This document shows, in pieces, positions 8,457 to 21,901 of a DNA stretch of 64,000 bases. Position 1 is the stretch's first letter; each line of letters begins with the position of its first letter. The position numbers and the translations under genes were made by a program. This DNA comes from Zunongwangia mangrovi. GTDB taxonomy: Bacteria > Bacteroidota > Bacteroidia > Flavobacteriales > Flavobacteriaceae. Below the pieces are notes generated by a model. It worked only from the letters and a program-made list of their open reading frames with translations. It had not been told where the DNA came from and searched no databases. The DNA is taken from NCBI RefSeq assembly GCF_900112105.1, contig NZ_FOKV01000003.1, forward strand, positions 1-64,000, read 5' to 3'.

Positions 8457-8495
8457 ATTAGTGCCTTGCTTAAAGTCAATTTGTGCCTTATAAAA
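8457..8495. promoter_or_regulatory. Direct repeat, candidate HTCS operator
   Basis: Two copies of ATTwGTGCCTT start at 8457 and 8479, exactly 22 bp apart (about two helical turns), and both are followed by A/T-rich TwAAA sequence. They lie between the divergent HTCS and SusC genes, about 110-150 bp upstream of the SusC start. Tandem direct repeats on one face of the helix fit a dimeric AraC-type DNA-binding domain. The assignment to the HTCS is inference from position. Confidence 0.45.
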
Positions 8496-8604
8496 TCCCT
8501 TTAAAATTAGGAAAATTGTAACTATAAATAGTAGCGAAATCGTTTTCAATCTTTTTGCTACACAAAACTAACTATTATTTCACTATTAACTAAAATCACA
8601 GTAT

Positions 8605-11600
8605 ATGTTTAAATTTTTACTAAATCTGGGAAAGTCCAGGATCAACATGATGTTGATATTGCTGTTAACCAGTACTGCAATTTTTGCCCAGCAAATTGAA
8701 GTCTCAGGAAAGGTATTTGATGAAACTGGATTGCCTTTACCAGGTGCAACGGTAGTTGTAAAAAATACTTCGAATGGAACAGTAACCGATATGGATGGGA
8801 ATTTTTCTTTAGAAGTAGATGATCCATCAAGTGCCATACTAGTAGTATCATTTGTAAGTTTTGAAACAAAGGAGATTCCTGTTGGTGATCAAAGTTCATT
8901 TGAGATAACACTATTAAGTGACACTGAAGCATTAAATGAAGTAGTTGTTGTAGGTTACGGGGGACAGAAAAGAGCTACACTTACAGGTTCAGTATCTGAG
9001 GTTGAAGGAGGAGATCTTGTGAAAAGTCCGCAGCCTAACCTTTCCAATTCATTTTCTGGAAGGATTTCTGGAGTAATTGCAAGCAATCGCGGGGGGGAGC
9101 CTGGTTATGATGATTCTAGTATCAGTATTCGAGGTTTAGCTACTACAGGTAATAATGATGTCCTCGTAGTAGTCGATGGAGTGCCAGGACAGGTAGGAGG
9201 CCTTTCGAGACTTTCTCCAGAAGAAATTGAAAGCGTAACCGTGCTAAAAGATGCCTCTGCAGCAATTTACGGAAGTCGTGCCGCTAATGGTGTTATTCTT
9301 ATAACCACTAAAAGAGGAAAAACAAATTCAGCCCCTTCTGTATCTTACAAGTTTGATGTTGGTTTTTCATCTCCTACACGATTACCAGATATGGCTGATG
9401 CCTCTACATATGCGCAGATCAGAAATGAAATTGCCTATTACAATAGTCCTAATGATGGATTAAATCAAGTTTACTCTCCTGAAGAGATTAACCTATTCGC
9501 TAATGGGAGTGATCCATTAAATTATCCAAATACCGACTGGGCCAATGCAGCACTCAGAGATTATGCTACTCAAACTCAACATAACCTTAATGTGTCAGGT
9601 GGATCTGAAAAGGTAAATTATTTCTTTTCTTTAGGGAAAACATCTCAAGAAGGCTTATATAAAAATGGGGCTACCCAATATGATCAGTATAATGTTCGAT
9701 CGAACTTAGATGTTGATATTTCTGATAGATTAAGCTTAGGCCTTTCGTTGTCCGGTAGAAAAGAAGATAGGCAATTCGCTACAGAAGGTGCTAATTACAT
9801 ATTTAGATCAATTTATAGAGCCTATCCAACAGTAGCTTCTATTTACCCTAATGGATATCCTTCAACCGGGATTGAAAATGCAAATCCGGTTATTATGGCT
9901 ACTCCTGCGGGAGGAACAAATAATCAACCGAGATATATTTTTAATGGAATTCTTAAAGCCAAATATGAGTTACCATTTTTGGATGGTTTGTCGATAGACG
10001 GATTCTTTTCTGTAGATGAATTATCTAGTAGAATAAGAAATTTTAGAACACCTTATACGCTTTATAATTATAATAGAAATACAGAAGAATATAATCCTGT
10101 AGTTATTGGAGGTGGACCTGATCAACAAGGCTCTTTAGAAGAAGAACATTTTAGTCAATCTAAGACTGTGGGAAATATCAAGCTTAACTTTAAGAGAAGA
10201 TTTGGTAGTCATAATATAGATGCATTCATTGGATACGAAAGGAGTGAAAACAAGGATCATACTTTAGGAGCTTCTAGAATTCATTTTCCAACCACTCAAA
10301 CTCCGGAACTTTCTCAAGGTGGAGGGGCAGCGACTGACAGGGATAATTATGGTAGTAGTTATAATTTTACCAGAGAAAGTTTTCTTTCAAGAATTGCTTA
10401 TAACTACAGCGAAAAATATCTTGCGGAATTTCAAATGCGTGTAGATGGATCTTCAATATTCCCAGAGGGAAATCGATATGGGGTTTTCCCATCTATATCT
10501 GCAGGTTACCGAATAACACAAGAAGATTGGTTTAATGTGGACTTCTTTGATGATCTTAAAATTAGAGCTTCCTATGGAATTTTGGGGAACGATAATGTAG
10601 GACAGTTCCAATATTTTGATAATTATGCGATCAATAATAATTATGTAGTTGGTGGAGAGGTCGTGACCGGTATAGATCTAATAAGACTGGCCAATCCAAA
10701 TATTACCTGGGAAGTTGCGAGAAAGACCGACCTAGGACTGAATTTTAAATGGCTGGATCATTTCAATACAGAGTTTATTTATTTTACTCAGGATCGAACG
10801 GATATACTTATCAATCGAAATGCTTCTATTCCAGCAATTACAGGTATTGTGAATCCTTATGGTGGAGATCCTTTAGTACCATCTGAAAATATCGGAGAAG
10901 TTAAGAGTCATGGTTTTGAAGCTGTTATCGGTTATGATTTGAAATCTGAAGGTGATTTTAACTTCGGAGTGCAGGGAAATTTTACGTATGCAAAGAATGA
11001 AATTGGATTTATTGACGAAGCACCAGGGGTTTTGGATTATCAAAGACAAACAGGACGTCCACTTAATACCTATCTTTTGTATAATGCTATAGGTATTTTC
11101 AGAACTGAAGAAGATCTGAATAATTACCCACATGTTGAGGGAGCTAGATTAGGTGATTTAATCTACGAGGATTATGATAATGACGGAGAAATTACTCCAG
11201 ACGATATGTATAGAAGTGAGTATGGAAATATCCCTCAGATAACATTCGGTCTTGTTCTGGATGCTACTTATAAGAATTTTGATTTCTCAGCAGTTTTTGC
11301 TGGCCAGGGTCAAGTAAGGCAATACGTACTTCCAGAATCGGGAACTGTTGGAAACTTTTATAGTAGTTGGGCGAATAATAGATGGTCACCTGAGAATCCA
11401 GATGGTAGTTACCCAAGAGTAAGCGAGCGTGCATCATCAGCAGTAAGCGGGGGTAGATTTCGAAATGATTTCTGGCTACGAAATACAGCCTTTGTCCGTC
11501 TTAAAAATGTTCAGTTAGGATACACGCTTCCGACGATGTGGACTGATAAATTAGCTATTGGAAATGCTAGGATATATGCTAGCGCATTTAATCTATTTAC

Positions 11601-11703
11601 TTTAACAGAAGTAGAAGATTTTGACCCTGAAGGAAGTAGCGAAAGTGGCCAGTTTTATCCTCAACAAAGGATTATTAATCTAGGAATTAATGTTCAGTTT
11701 TAA
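8605..11703 (+). CDS. SusC/RagA-family TonB-dependent outer-membrane transporter
   Basis: 1032-residue protein with a signal peptide ending near AIFAQ (about residue 29). A carboxypeptidase-regulatory-like domain follows (VSGKVFDETGLPLPGATVVVK...), then a TonB-box-like EVVVVGYG near 112, and a plug with the hallmark segment ESVTVLKDASAAIYGSRAANGV near 210-230. The rest is a beta-barrel ending in the aromatic terminus NVQF. It imports oligosaccharides in complex with the SusD lipoprotein encoded 11 bp downstream. A 7-G run at 9091-9097 lies in the reading frame. Met15/16 (8647) is an alternative start, but 8605 gives a normal long Bacteroidota signal sequence. Confidence 0.96.
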   Translation: MFKFLLNLGKSRINMMLILLLTSTAIFAQQIEVSGKVFDETGLPLPGATVVVKNTSNGTVTDMDGNFSLEVDDPSSAILVVSFVSFETKEIPVGDQSSFEITLLSDTEALNEVVVVGYGGQKRATLTGSVSEVEGGDLVKSPQPNLSNSFSGRISGVIASNRGGEPGYDDSSISIRGLATTGNNDVLVVVDGVPGQVGGLSRLSPEEIESVTVLKDASAAIYGSRAANGVILITTKRGKTNSAPSVSYKFDVGFSSPTRLPDMADASTYAQIRNEIAYYNSPNDGLNQVYSPEEINLFANGSDPLNYPNTDWANAALRDYATQTQHNLNVSGGSEKVNYFFSLGKTSQEGLYKNGATQYDQYNVRSNLDVDISDRLSLGLSLSGRKEDRQFATEGANYIFRSIYRAYPTVASIYPNGYPSTGIENANPVIMATPAGGTNNQPRYIFNGILKAKYELPFLDGLSIDGFFSVDELSSRIRNFRTPYTLYNYNRNTEEYNPVVIGGGPDQQGSLEEEHFSQSKTVGNIKLNFKRRFGSHNIDAFIGYERSENKDHTLGASRIHFPTTQTPELSQGGGAATDRDNYGSSYNFTRESFLSRIAYNYSEKYLAEFQMRVDGSSIFPEGNRYGVFPSISAGYRITQEDWFNVDFFDDLKIRASYGILGNDNVGQFQYFDNYAINNNYVVGGEVVTGIDLIRLANPNITWEVARKTDLGLNFKWLDHFNTEFIYFTQDRTDILINRNASIPAITGIVNPYGGDPLVPSENIGEVKSHGFEAVIGYDLKSEGDFNFGVQGNFTYAKNEIGFIDEAPGVLDYQRQTGRPLNTYLLYNAIGIFRTEEDLNNYPHVEGARLGDLIYEDYDNDGEITPDDMYRSEYGNIPQITFGLVLDATYKNFDFSAVFAGQGQVRQYVLPESGTVGNFYSSWANNRWSPENPDGSYPRVSERASSAVSGGRFRNDFWLRNTAFVRLKNVQLGYTLPTMWTDKLAIGNARIYASAFNLFTLTEVEDFDPEGSSESGQFYPQQRIINLGINVQF

Positions 11704-11714
11704 AAAAAGGAAAT

Positions 11715-13403
11715 ATGAAATTTAATATTATATATACAAAAATACTGTTATTCTCTCTTTTCGGAAGTCTTATTTTGGTTGGATGTCAAGAAGACTATTT
11801 AGAGGTAACCCCGACTGATCGCGTGTCTGATGCGGCGATCCTAAATGATTCAACTTTATTTGAAGCCTATGTGATCAATAGATACTTGGGAGTTCGATTG
11901 ACAGATAAAGAGGGCGATGGAAGTCGACCTGGCTTTGGAAGGGGCTTTGAATATGCAATGTGGAGTTCTTTGACTGATGAATCTATTTATAACAATGATG
12001 ATAACACCTGGCTAATACAGCAGGGGCAGTTAGCTCCTGAAAATACGGGTATTGCTGGAACAATTTGGGGACGAAGCTATCGTAGTATTAGAGAAGTTAA
12101 TTATGCCCTAAATAATATAGATAATTTGGCAATGAGCGACTCAAAAAAAGAAGTGCTCACAGCGGAGCTAAAATTTATAAGAGCCTATAGATATCATGAT
12201 CTTATTAGAAATTACGGAGAAGTAGTACTGATGGAAGATCGTGTAGTAGAACTTGGAGACGATTTAACTGATCCTAGTTTGTTTGAAAAAAGCACAATAT
12301 CAGAAAGCTTAACATATACTATCAATGAATTGAATGAAGCAATCAATGCTTTACCAGAAAATCATTCAAATAACTGGCAGGAAGGTAGAGCTACTAAAGG
12401 TGCGGCTATGGCCCTTAAAGCTAGATTGTTACTATATGCGGCCAGTCCTTTATACAATGGAGAAACCAATGATGCTCAAAAATGGGCAGATGCAGCAAAT
12501 GCTGCTCAGGAAGTAATGGATCTTGGTTTATATAGTTTATATCCTGATTACCAACAACTTTTTCTTGAATCTGCAGGAAATAGCGAGATAATATTTGCCC
12601 GATACTACAATCTTAATGCATTACACACTGCTCTAGAAATTGCTAATGGTCCTAACGGCTATGGAGGCTGGGGTGGTAATGTACCATTACAAAATTTAGT
12701 GGATGATTATGAAATGGCAGATGGATCTGAATTTGATTGGAATAACGAATCTCATGCAGAGGAGCCTTACCAGAACAGGGATCCAAGATTTTATCAAACC
12801 ATATTATATAATGGAGCTGAATATCGAGGAAGGGAAGTAGAAACATTTGTACCCAATGGTTTGGATAGTCCAGATGGTCCTTCCAACTGGAATACCAGTA
12901 AATCAGGTTACTATTTGAGAAAATTTATCGATGAAGATCTTCCAATCATTAATCCATGGGGAGTTGCCGGAACACAGGACTGGATTTATATTAGATATGG
13001 TGAAATTTTACTGAATTACGCTGAAGCGCAAAATGAAGCAGTCGGTCCAGATGAATCCGTTTATAATGCCCTAAACCTTATTCGGTCTAGAGCCGGTATG
13101 CCGAATTTGGAGAGTGGACTAAGTCAAAGTGAGATGCGCGAAAAGATTCGTCACGAAAGAAGAATTGAACTAGCCTTTGAGGAGCACAGATATTATGATG
13201 TAAGACGATGGATGATTGCAGATGAGGTCGAAAATCAACCTGCTCAGGGAATGAGAATTACCAGAACAAACGGAGATTTTAATTACAATACTTTCATCGC
13301 ACTCGACGGAAAAAGTTTTAATGAGAGAAATTACTGGTTACCTATTCCAAGAAGTGAAATATTAGCTTCAAATAACCAGATAGAACAAAATCCAGGTTAT
13401 TAA
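11715..13403 (+). CDS. SusD/RagB-family surface glycan-binding lipoprotein
   Basis: 562 residues. The lipobox LILVGCQ puts the lipidated cysteine at residue 24. The body has SusD/RagB features: an alpha-helical TPR-like N-terminal half (AELKFIRAYRYHDLIRNYG), the ILLNYAEAQNEA segment, the conserved IRHERRIELAFEEHRYYDVRRW motif and a C-terminal YWLPIPRSEI...NPGY end. It caps the SusC transporter and delivers oligosaccharide to it. It follows SusC by 11 bp, so the two are co-translated from one transcript. A terminator-like hairpin sits directly after its stop. Confidence 0.96.
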   Translation: MKFNIIYTKILLFSLFGSLILVGCQEDYLEVTPTDRVSDAAILNDSTLFEAYVINRYLGVRLTDKEGDGSRPGFGRGFEYAMWSSLTDESIYNNDDNTWLIQQGQLAPENTGIAGTIWGRSYRSIREVNYALNNIDNLAMSDSKKEVLTAELKFIRAYRYHDLIRNYGEVVLMEDRVVELGDDLTDPSLFEKSTISESLTYTINELNEAINALPENHSNNWQEGRATKGAAMALKARLLLYAASPLYNGETNDAQKWADAANAAQEVMDLGLYSLYPDYQQLFLESAGNSEIIFARYYNLNALHTALEIANGPNGYGGWGGNVPLQNLVDDYEMADGSEFDWNNESHAEEPYQNRDPRFYQTILYNGAEYRGREVETFVPNGLDSPDGPSNWNTSKSGYYLRKFIDEDLPIINPWGVAGTQDWIYIRYGEILLNYAEAQNEAVGPDESVYNALNLIRSRAGMPNLESGLSQSEMREKIRHERRIELAFEEHRYYDVRRWMIADEVENQPAQGMRITRTNGDFNYNTFIALDGKSFNERNYWLPIPRSEILASNNQIEQNPGY

Positions 13404-13410
13404 TACAATC

Positions 13411-13444
13411 AAAACCATATTGTCTTCGGGCAATATGGTTTTTA
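13411..13444 (+). terminator. Hairpin with T-run after the SusD gene
   Basis: Arms AAAACCATATTG and CAATATGGTTTT are perfectly complementary over 12 bp with an 8-base TCTTCGGG loop, and the pyrimidine-rich tail TTTTTAATATTC follows. It lies between SusD and the enzyme genes and could reduce enzyme expression relative to SusCD by partial termination. Confidence 0.75.
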
Positions 13445-13569
13445 ATATTCCATCACTTTGAATCTGAATTTTATTCCTAATAATTCTGGATTACCTACTA
13501 CCTCTGTAAAAATTTTTATTAAGTATAACCACTTAGGTTCTTTCGCGGAAACACTATAATATTCAATTG

Positions 13570-15129
13570 ATGAAAAAAAACTTTCAATCTTTCTTTTTCC
13601 TACTTACGCTGCATTTGTTCTTTATTTCCTGCCAACAGGAAAATAATGATAAAAAAAAAGGAACTACAGAGGAAAGGACTAAGCTCACATCGATAAGCAT
13701 TGAAGATGAGGTAGTTTTTCAGACTATCGACAATTTTGGAGCATCTGATGCTTGGAGCATGCAGCATATCGGGAATTGGCCAACTCATAAAAAACAAAAA
13801 ATAGCACAGCTCCTTTTTAGTCAGGAGTTGGATAAAAATAATAATCCATTAGGAATCGGTCTTTCCTTATGGAGATTTAACCTAGGGGCAGGAAGTGCAC
13901 AACAGGGAGCTGATAGTGGTATAGCCGATGAGTGGAGAAGAGCAGATTCTTTTTTACAATTGGATGGAACCTATTCCTGGCAACGCCAATCTGGACAAGT
14001 GTGGTTTGCAAAGGCAGCCAAAGCTTACGAAGTAGATCAATTGCTGGTATTTCTAAATAGTCCCCATGTAAATTTCACGAGAAATAATAAGGCATTTAGT
14101 GCAAGTGGTGATCAATCTAACTTAGCAGTAGTTAACTATAAAAAGTTCGCAGACTATCTAAGCCATAGTATAAAAGGTATGGAAAATTTAGGTCTTAGCG
14201 TAGATATTATAAGTCCTTTTAATGAACCGCAATGGGATTGGGCTGATGGGGGGCAGGAAGGCACTCCTTTCTGGAATGAAGAAATAGCCGAGATTACAAG
14301 ACTAATTAATAAGAGTTTTATTCAAAATAATATTGAAACAAAAATTGATCTTCCGGAAACTGCACAGCTTAACTATTTAGTGGAAGACGATAATAAATCC
14401 GGAAGAGGTACCCAACTTGACTATTTCTTTAACGAAAATTCAGCGGGCTATATTGGTGATCTGGAGCATTTAGGCAAGGTGATATCTGGACATAGTTATT
14501 TTACCACTTCTCCTACATCTAAATTAGTTGGAGAACGAAAGAAACTGAATCAGGCTCTGAAAGATTTTCAGAATTTAAAATTCTGGATGTCTGAGTATTG
14601 TATTCTTGGTGATAATAATGGAGAAATTGAAGGAAACAGTAAAGATTTGAGTATTGAGCCCGCGCTCTATATGGCCAAAGTGATACATCATGATTTAAGT
14701 ATTGCTAATGCTTCGGCCTGGCACTGGTGGACGGCAGTATCGGTTTATGACTATAAAGATGGATTAATTTATGCTGATAAGAATAAAAAAGACGGCAATT
14801 TTGAAGAGAGTAAGATGCTATGGGCCCTGGGAAATTATAGTCGTTTTATTAGGCCTGGAGCCAAACGTATTCAAATAAATTCAGAAGAGCAACTACCTGA
14901 AGAAATTTTAATTTCAGGTTTTCGTTCTCCGGACAATCAGGAAAATGTCTTAGTCATTATAAACCCCTTGAATAGAAAGATCCAAGTTCAATTTAAAAAT
15001 AATGAAAAGCTCCTGACACCCAGATCATCCTATGTGACTTCCAGTGCTAAAAACTTAGCATCGGTAGAATATGGTACTAAAATCTCATTGACCGAAAAAT
15101 CTATTACCACTTTAATCTTTTCAAAATAA
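13570..15129 (+). CDS. GH30-family glycoside hydrolase lipoprotein, probable endo-beta-1,6-galactanase
   Basis: 519 residues counted from the ATG at 13570 (a TTG three bases upstream could also serve). The lipobox FFISCQQ places the lipidated Cys at about residue 21. GH30 features are the opening TIDNFGASDAWSMQ, PFNEPQWDW carrying the acid/base glutamate (about 219) and FWMSEYCILGD carrying the nucleophile (about 342), then a C-terminal beta-sandwich. GH30 includes glucuronoxylanases, beta-glucosidases and endo-beta-1,6-galactanases. The FGAS/NEPQ variants and the neighbouring GH2/GH43 genes favour a beta-1,6-galactanase, but this is inference. It is probably surface exposed and makes the first cut. 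Confidence 0.75.
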   Translation: MKKNFQSFFFLLTLHLFFISCQQENNDKKKGTTEERTKLTSISIEDEVVFQTIDNFGASDAWSMQHIGNWPTHKKQKIAQLLFSQELDKNNNPLGIGLSLWRFNLGAGSAQQGADSGIADEWRRADSFLQLDGTYSWQRQSGQVWFAKAAKAYEVDQLLVFLNSPHVNFTRNNKAFSASGDQSNLAVVNYKKFADYLSHSIKGMENLGLSVDIISPFNEPQWDWADGGQEGTPFWNEEIAEITRLINKSFIQNNIETKIDLPETAQLNYLVEDDNKSGRGTQLDYFFNENSAGYIGDLEHLGKVISGHSYFTTSPTSKLVGERKKLNQALKDFQNLKFWMSEYCILGDNNGEIEGNSKDLSIEPALYMAKVIHHDLSIANASAWHWWTAVSVYDYKDGLIYADKNKKDGNFEESKMLWALGNYSRFIRPGAKRIQINSEEQLPEEILISGFRSPDNQENVLVIINPLNRKIQVQFKNNEKLLTPRSSYVTSSAKNLASVEYGTKISLTEKSITTLIFSK

Positions 15130-15130
15130 T

Positions 15131-17542
15131 ATGACAACATCTTTTTCAAAAAGGCTTTTGAATTGGCAAAAGATTCTTCTTTTGTTTGTGATAAGCTTTC
15201 CGTTGGCGATAAGTGCTCAAGAAAATAATAAGCTACTGTTTAATGACTCCTGGCAATTCCATATGGGAGAGTTAACGAATAAAAGTGATGCAAACTGGAA
15301 AAATGTATCAATTCCACATGATTGGAGTATTCAAAGCGATTTCGATTCGCGGTGGGCCAGTGGAACGGGTTTTCTCCCTGGTGGGATAGCCTATTATAAG
15401 AAAAGCTTTGATGTTCAGAATTATTCTCCAAATAAAAAATATAGTATATACTTCGATGGTGTTTATAAAAATAGTGAAGTTTGGATAAACGGTCATTTTT
15501 TAGGTAAAAGGCCTAATGGATTCATTCCTTTTCAGTATGATCTAACGCCCTATTTGAAAGAAAAAGAAAATGAAATACTTGTAAAGTGTGATCATACGGA
15601 TTATGCAGACAGTAGGTATTATACCGGTTCTGGGATATTTAGGAATGTTTATTTAATTCAACAAAATCCAATTCATTTTTCTCAATGGGGTGTATTTGTA
15701 ACAACCCCCAAAATTGAAAAGGATGAGGCGGAAATCAATATTCAGTTAGAAATTGAAAATTTAACTGATCAGGTATCAGGCTCAGATATCATTACCAGTA
15801 TAAGAAATGACAAAGGCGAAAAAGTAGCTACCGGCACTTTCAGTTTACAATTATATCCAAATAGGGAAAATTATATTGAATTGCATTTAAAAATCGATAA
15901 CCCTGAATTGTGGGAACCAAATGCCCCTAATCTTTACGATCTAGATGTACGTATAGAGGTAGACGGAAAATTGATGGAGCTATGGAGCGATAAAATAGGA
16001 ATAAGAGATTTTAAGTTTGATGCTAACAAAGGCTTCTTTTTAAATGGAAAGAATATGCTTATCAAAGGGGTTTGTATCCATCATGATGCGGGAGCATTAG
16101 GAGCTGCAGTTCCTAAAAAAGTTTGGAAAGAACGATTAAAAACTCTTAAAGAACTTGGTGCAAATGCTATTAGAATGAGCCATTATCCGCATCAGGATTA
16201 TCTTTATGATCTGGCTGATGAAATGGGTTTTCTGGTTCAGGACGAAGCTTTCGATGAATGGGAGTTTGGCAAAAATAAATGGATTGAAGGTTGGAATGTA
16301 GGAACCCCTGGTAAAGACGGCTCTCATAAAGATTTTGAGAAATGGGGCGCCATAGATGTAGAAGATATGGTTAGGCGAAACAGGAATCATCCTTCTATCA
16401 TCATGTGGAGTATAGGCAACGAAATTGATTACCCCAATGACCCTTATACCCATCCTATTTTGGATGAAGGTCGAAATCCACAAATCTATGGTAAGGGACA
16501 TATGCCTGATCATCCCCCGGTAGATCAACTAGGTAAGATTGCAAATGAGCTTAGTATGGCTGCTAAAAAATTTGATACCACGAGGCCAATTACTGCAGCT
16601 CTCGCCGGAGTAACGATGTCTAACTTCACGGCCTATCCTGAAATTCTGGATATTGTGGGATATAATTATCAGGAATTTAGATATGAAGAAGATCATGCAA
16701 AATATCCGAATAGAATTATTTACGGAAGTGAAAATGGGGATGCACTTAGTGCCTGGAATGCTGTAAAAGACAATGATTTTATTGCTTCTCAATTTCTATG
16801 GACGGCATTTGATTTCATTGGAGAAGCCGGAAAGTGGCCTTATAGAAGTAGTGGCGCCGGAATCATTGATCTTGCAGGAAAACCAAAACCGGACTTTTAT
16901 TTTAGAAAAAGTTTATGGAGTGATGCTCCTTTAGTTTTTATTGGAATTGCGGATAATGAAGAGGATGTGACAAAACGTCGTCATATTTCCACTACCTGGA
17001 GTGGCGCTGAAAATGATCTAAAATATGTAAGCGCATACACTAATGCTGATACGGTTGAACTTTTCTTAAATAATAAATCACTAGGAAAGAAGAAAGGAGA
17101 ATACGATGGAAATATGATATTCTGGAAGGTTCCTTTTAAAAGCGGAGAGTTATTACTTAAAGGTTATAACAAGCAGGGAAAGGAAGTTGCTACACATAAA
17201 CTAAGAACACCAGAATCAATAACAGACTTTAAACTCATTTATAACAAGGAAAATGTTGATAATATCCTTATTGTAGATATTGAATTGATAGATAAAAACG
17301 GATCTCTCATCATTAATGATGATCGCTCGGTGACTTTTAAAGTACCTACAGGTATAAAAGTGCTGGGATTAGAAAGCGGAGACTTAAAAAGTCATGAAGA
17401 CTACCAAAGCAATCAACGAATTACTTATCAGGGAAAATTGCGAGCATATCTTAAGCTTTCAGAAAGCATTCAACAGAAGGATGTTTCAATAACTGTTAAG
17501 GTACAAGGAATGAATGAAAAAAAATTAGCCTATAATAAATAG
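15131..17542 (+). CDS. GH2-family beta-galactosidase-like exo-glycosidase
   Basis: 803 residues with a signal peptide ending near AISAQ (about residue 31). The GH2 sandwich domain contains HDWSIQSDFD and GIAYYKKSF. The TIM barrel has [20 protein letters not shown], acid/base IGNEIDYP (about 431), nucleophile region IIYGSENGD (about 534) and the sugar-contact segment SQFLWTAFDFIGE, followed by a C-terminal sandwich. Residues resemble galactosidases of the shorter GH2 type that lack a LacZ small-chain domain. The start codon is one base past the GH30 TAA, so the genes are tightly linked. Glucuronidase or galacturonidase activity cannot be excluded from sequence alone. Confidence 0.82.
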   Translation: MTTSFSKRLLNWQKILLLFVISFPLAISAQENNKLLFNDSWQFHMGELTNKSDANWKNVSIPHDWSIQSDFDSRWASGTGFLPGGIAYYKKSFDVQNYSPNKKYSIYFDGVYKNSEVWINGHFLGKRPNGFIPFQYDLTPYLKEKENEILVKCDHTDYADSRYYTGSGIFRNVYLIQQNPIHFSQWGVFVTTPKIEKDEAEINIQLEIENLTDQVSGSDIITSIRNDKGEKVATGTFSLQLYPNRENYIELHLKIDNPELWEPNAPNLYDLDVRIEVDGKLMELWSDKIGIRDFKFDANKGFFLNGKNMLIKGVCIHHDAGALGAAVPKKVWKERLKTLKELGANAIRMSHYPHQDYLYDLADEMGFLVQDEAFDEWEFGKNKWIEGWNVGTPGKDGSHKDFEKWGAIDVEDMVRRNRNHPSIIMWSIGNEIDYPNDPYTHPILDEGRNPQIYGKGHMPDHPPVDQLGKIANELSMAAKKFDTTRPITAALAGVTMSNFTAYPEILDIVGYNYQEFRYEEDHAKYPNRIIYGSENGDALSAWNAVKDNDFIASQFLWTAFDFIGEAGKWPYRSSGAGIIDLAGKPKPDFYFRKSLWSDAPLVFIGIADNEEDVTKRRHISTTWSGAENDLKYVSAYTNADTVELFLNNKSLGKKKGEYDGNMIFWKVPFKSGELLLKGYNKQGKEVATHKLRTPESITDFKLIYNKENVDNILIVDIELIDKNGSLIINDDRSVTFKVPTGIKVLGLESGDLKSHEDYQSNQRITYQGKLRAYLKLSESIQQKDVSITVKVQGMNEKKLAYNK

Positions 17543-20722
<3,180 letters not shown>

Positions 20723-20788
20723 AATGTCGAAATTGTATAATCTAAGAACAGATTTTTTCAAAAAGATTTTAATCAAAATTTCAATAAA

Positions 20789-21778
20789 ATGACATACATC
20801 TTTAAAAAATCAATTGGAGCACTTCTATTGATTTTAGTGTCTTTATTAATGAGTTGTTCTGAAAAAAATAAAAATGACATTGTTTTACAAGATCCGCTTA
20901 TCAATGGTGATTTTGCTGATCCATCGATCGTAGAACACAATGGTAAATATTATATCTACGCCACGATAGATCCCTGGGGAGCTGAGGAACTTGGAGTTTT
21001 AGAATCAGATGACTTCGTGCATTGGGAGCAAAAGCATATTAACTGGCCAACAAAAGAACTTTGTACCAGTGAAACTTCTAATTCAAGTAATGTTTGGGCA
21101 CCTTCAGTAATTGAAGGGAAAGATGGTAAGTTTTATATGTATGTGTCTGTAGGAAGTGAAGTTTGGGCTGGTGTAAGTGAACATCCTTTAGGCCCCTGGA
21201 AGAATGCTAAAAGTGATAATTCGCCACTTATCAAAGGCAACATGTTTCCTGAATATCATATGATCGATGCTGAAGTTTTTATAGACGATGATAAACAAGT
21301 GTATTTATATTGGGGATCTGGGTTAAATTGGGTAAACGGGCATTGTTTTGTGGTTCCCTTAAAAGACGATATGATTTCTTTTGATGAAGCCGAAATAAAA
21401 GATATTACCCCACCAAATTATTTTGAAGCACCATTTATGGTTAAAAAAGGCGGAACTTATTTTTTAATGTATTCAGATGGGAAATGCACTACAGAAACCT
21501 ATAAAGTGAGATACGCTAAGGCTAATAATCCATTTGGACCATTTTCTGAAGGTGAAAATAGTCCGGTTTTAACAACTTCTAAAGATAGATCAACTTTAGG
21601 GCCAGGCCATCATAGCATATTTACTGAAGGCGGTCAGGATTATATTTTATACCATCGCATAACCAATAATAATGATCAATTGTATAGAGAGTTGGCTATT
21701 GATAGTCTTAATTTTTCGAAAGGTGAAATAGAAGTGGTGAAACCTTTAAAAACAATGATGCATTTAAATGAGAATTAA
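20789..21778 (+). CDS. GH43-family glycoside hydrolase lipoprotein
   Basis: 329 residues; lipobox LLMSCSE with lipidated Cys23. The five-bladed propeller family is recognised by GDFADPSIV with the catalytic base Asp44, MIDAEVFID with the pKa-modulating Asp (about 160) and NYFEAPFMVKK with the acid Glu (about 213). There is no extra C-terminal domain. GH43 enzymes include alpha-L-arabinofuranosidases and exo-beta-1,3-galactanases; either would suit an arabinogalactan locus. It is the last gene of the PUL, 66 bp after lacZ-type GH2, with a strong terminator 200 bp downstream. Confidence 0.88.
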   Translation: MTYIFKKSIGALLLILVSLLMSCSEKNKNDIVLQDPLINGDFADPSIVEHNGKYYIYATIDPWGAEELGVLESDDFVHWEQKHINWPTKELCTSETSNSSNVWAPSVIEGKDGKFYMYVSVGSEVWAGVSEHPLGPWKNAKSDNSPLIKGNMFPEYHMIDAEVFIDDDKQVYLYWGSGLNWVNGHCFVVPLKDDMISFDEAEIKDITPPNYFEAPFMVKKGGTYFLMYSDGKCTTETYKVRYAKANNPFGPFSEGENSPVLTTSKDRSTLGPGHHSIFTEGGQDYILYHRITNNNDQLYRELAIDSLNFSKGEIEVVKPLKTMMHLNEN

Positions 21779-21901
21779 TTTTAATACGTTGATAGCATTA
21801 TTTTAAATTTATTGATACTATTTCGAAGCAAAATAGTTTACTATCTTTACCAAGACGAATCAAATGAATTCAATTTTAAAGTTCACAGATCGTCAACATG
21901 A

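Noticed and set aside
16136..16792. Two minus-strand ORFs of 87-130 residues within the first GH2 gene
   Set aside because: They are mirror frames of the TIM-barrel coding sequence, which is intact and has both catalytic motifs.
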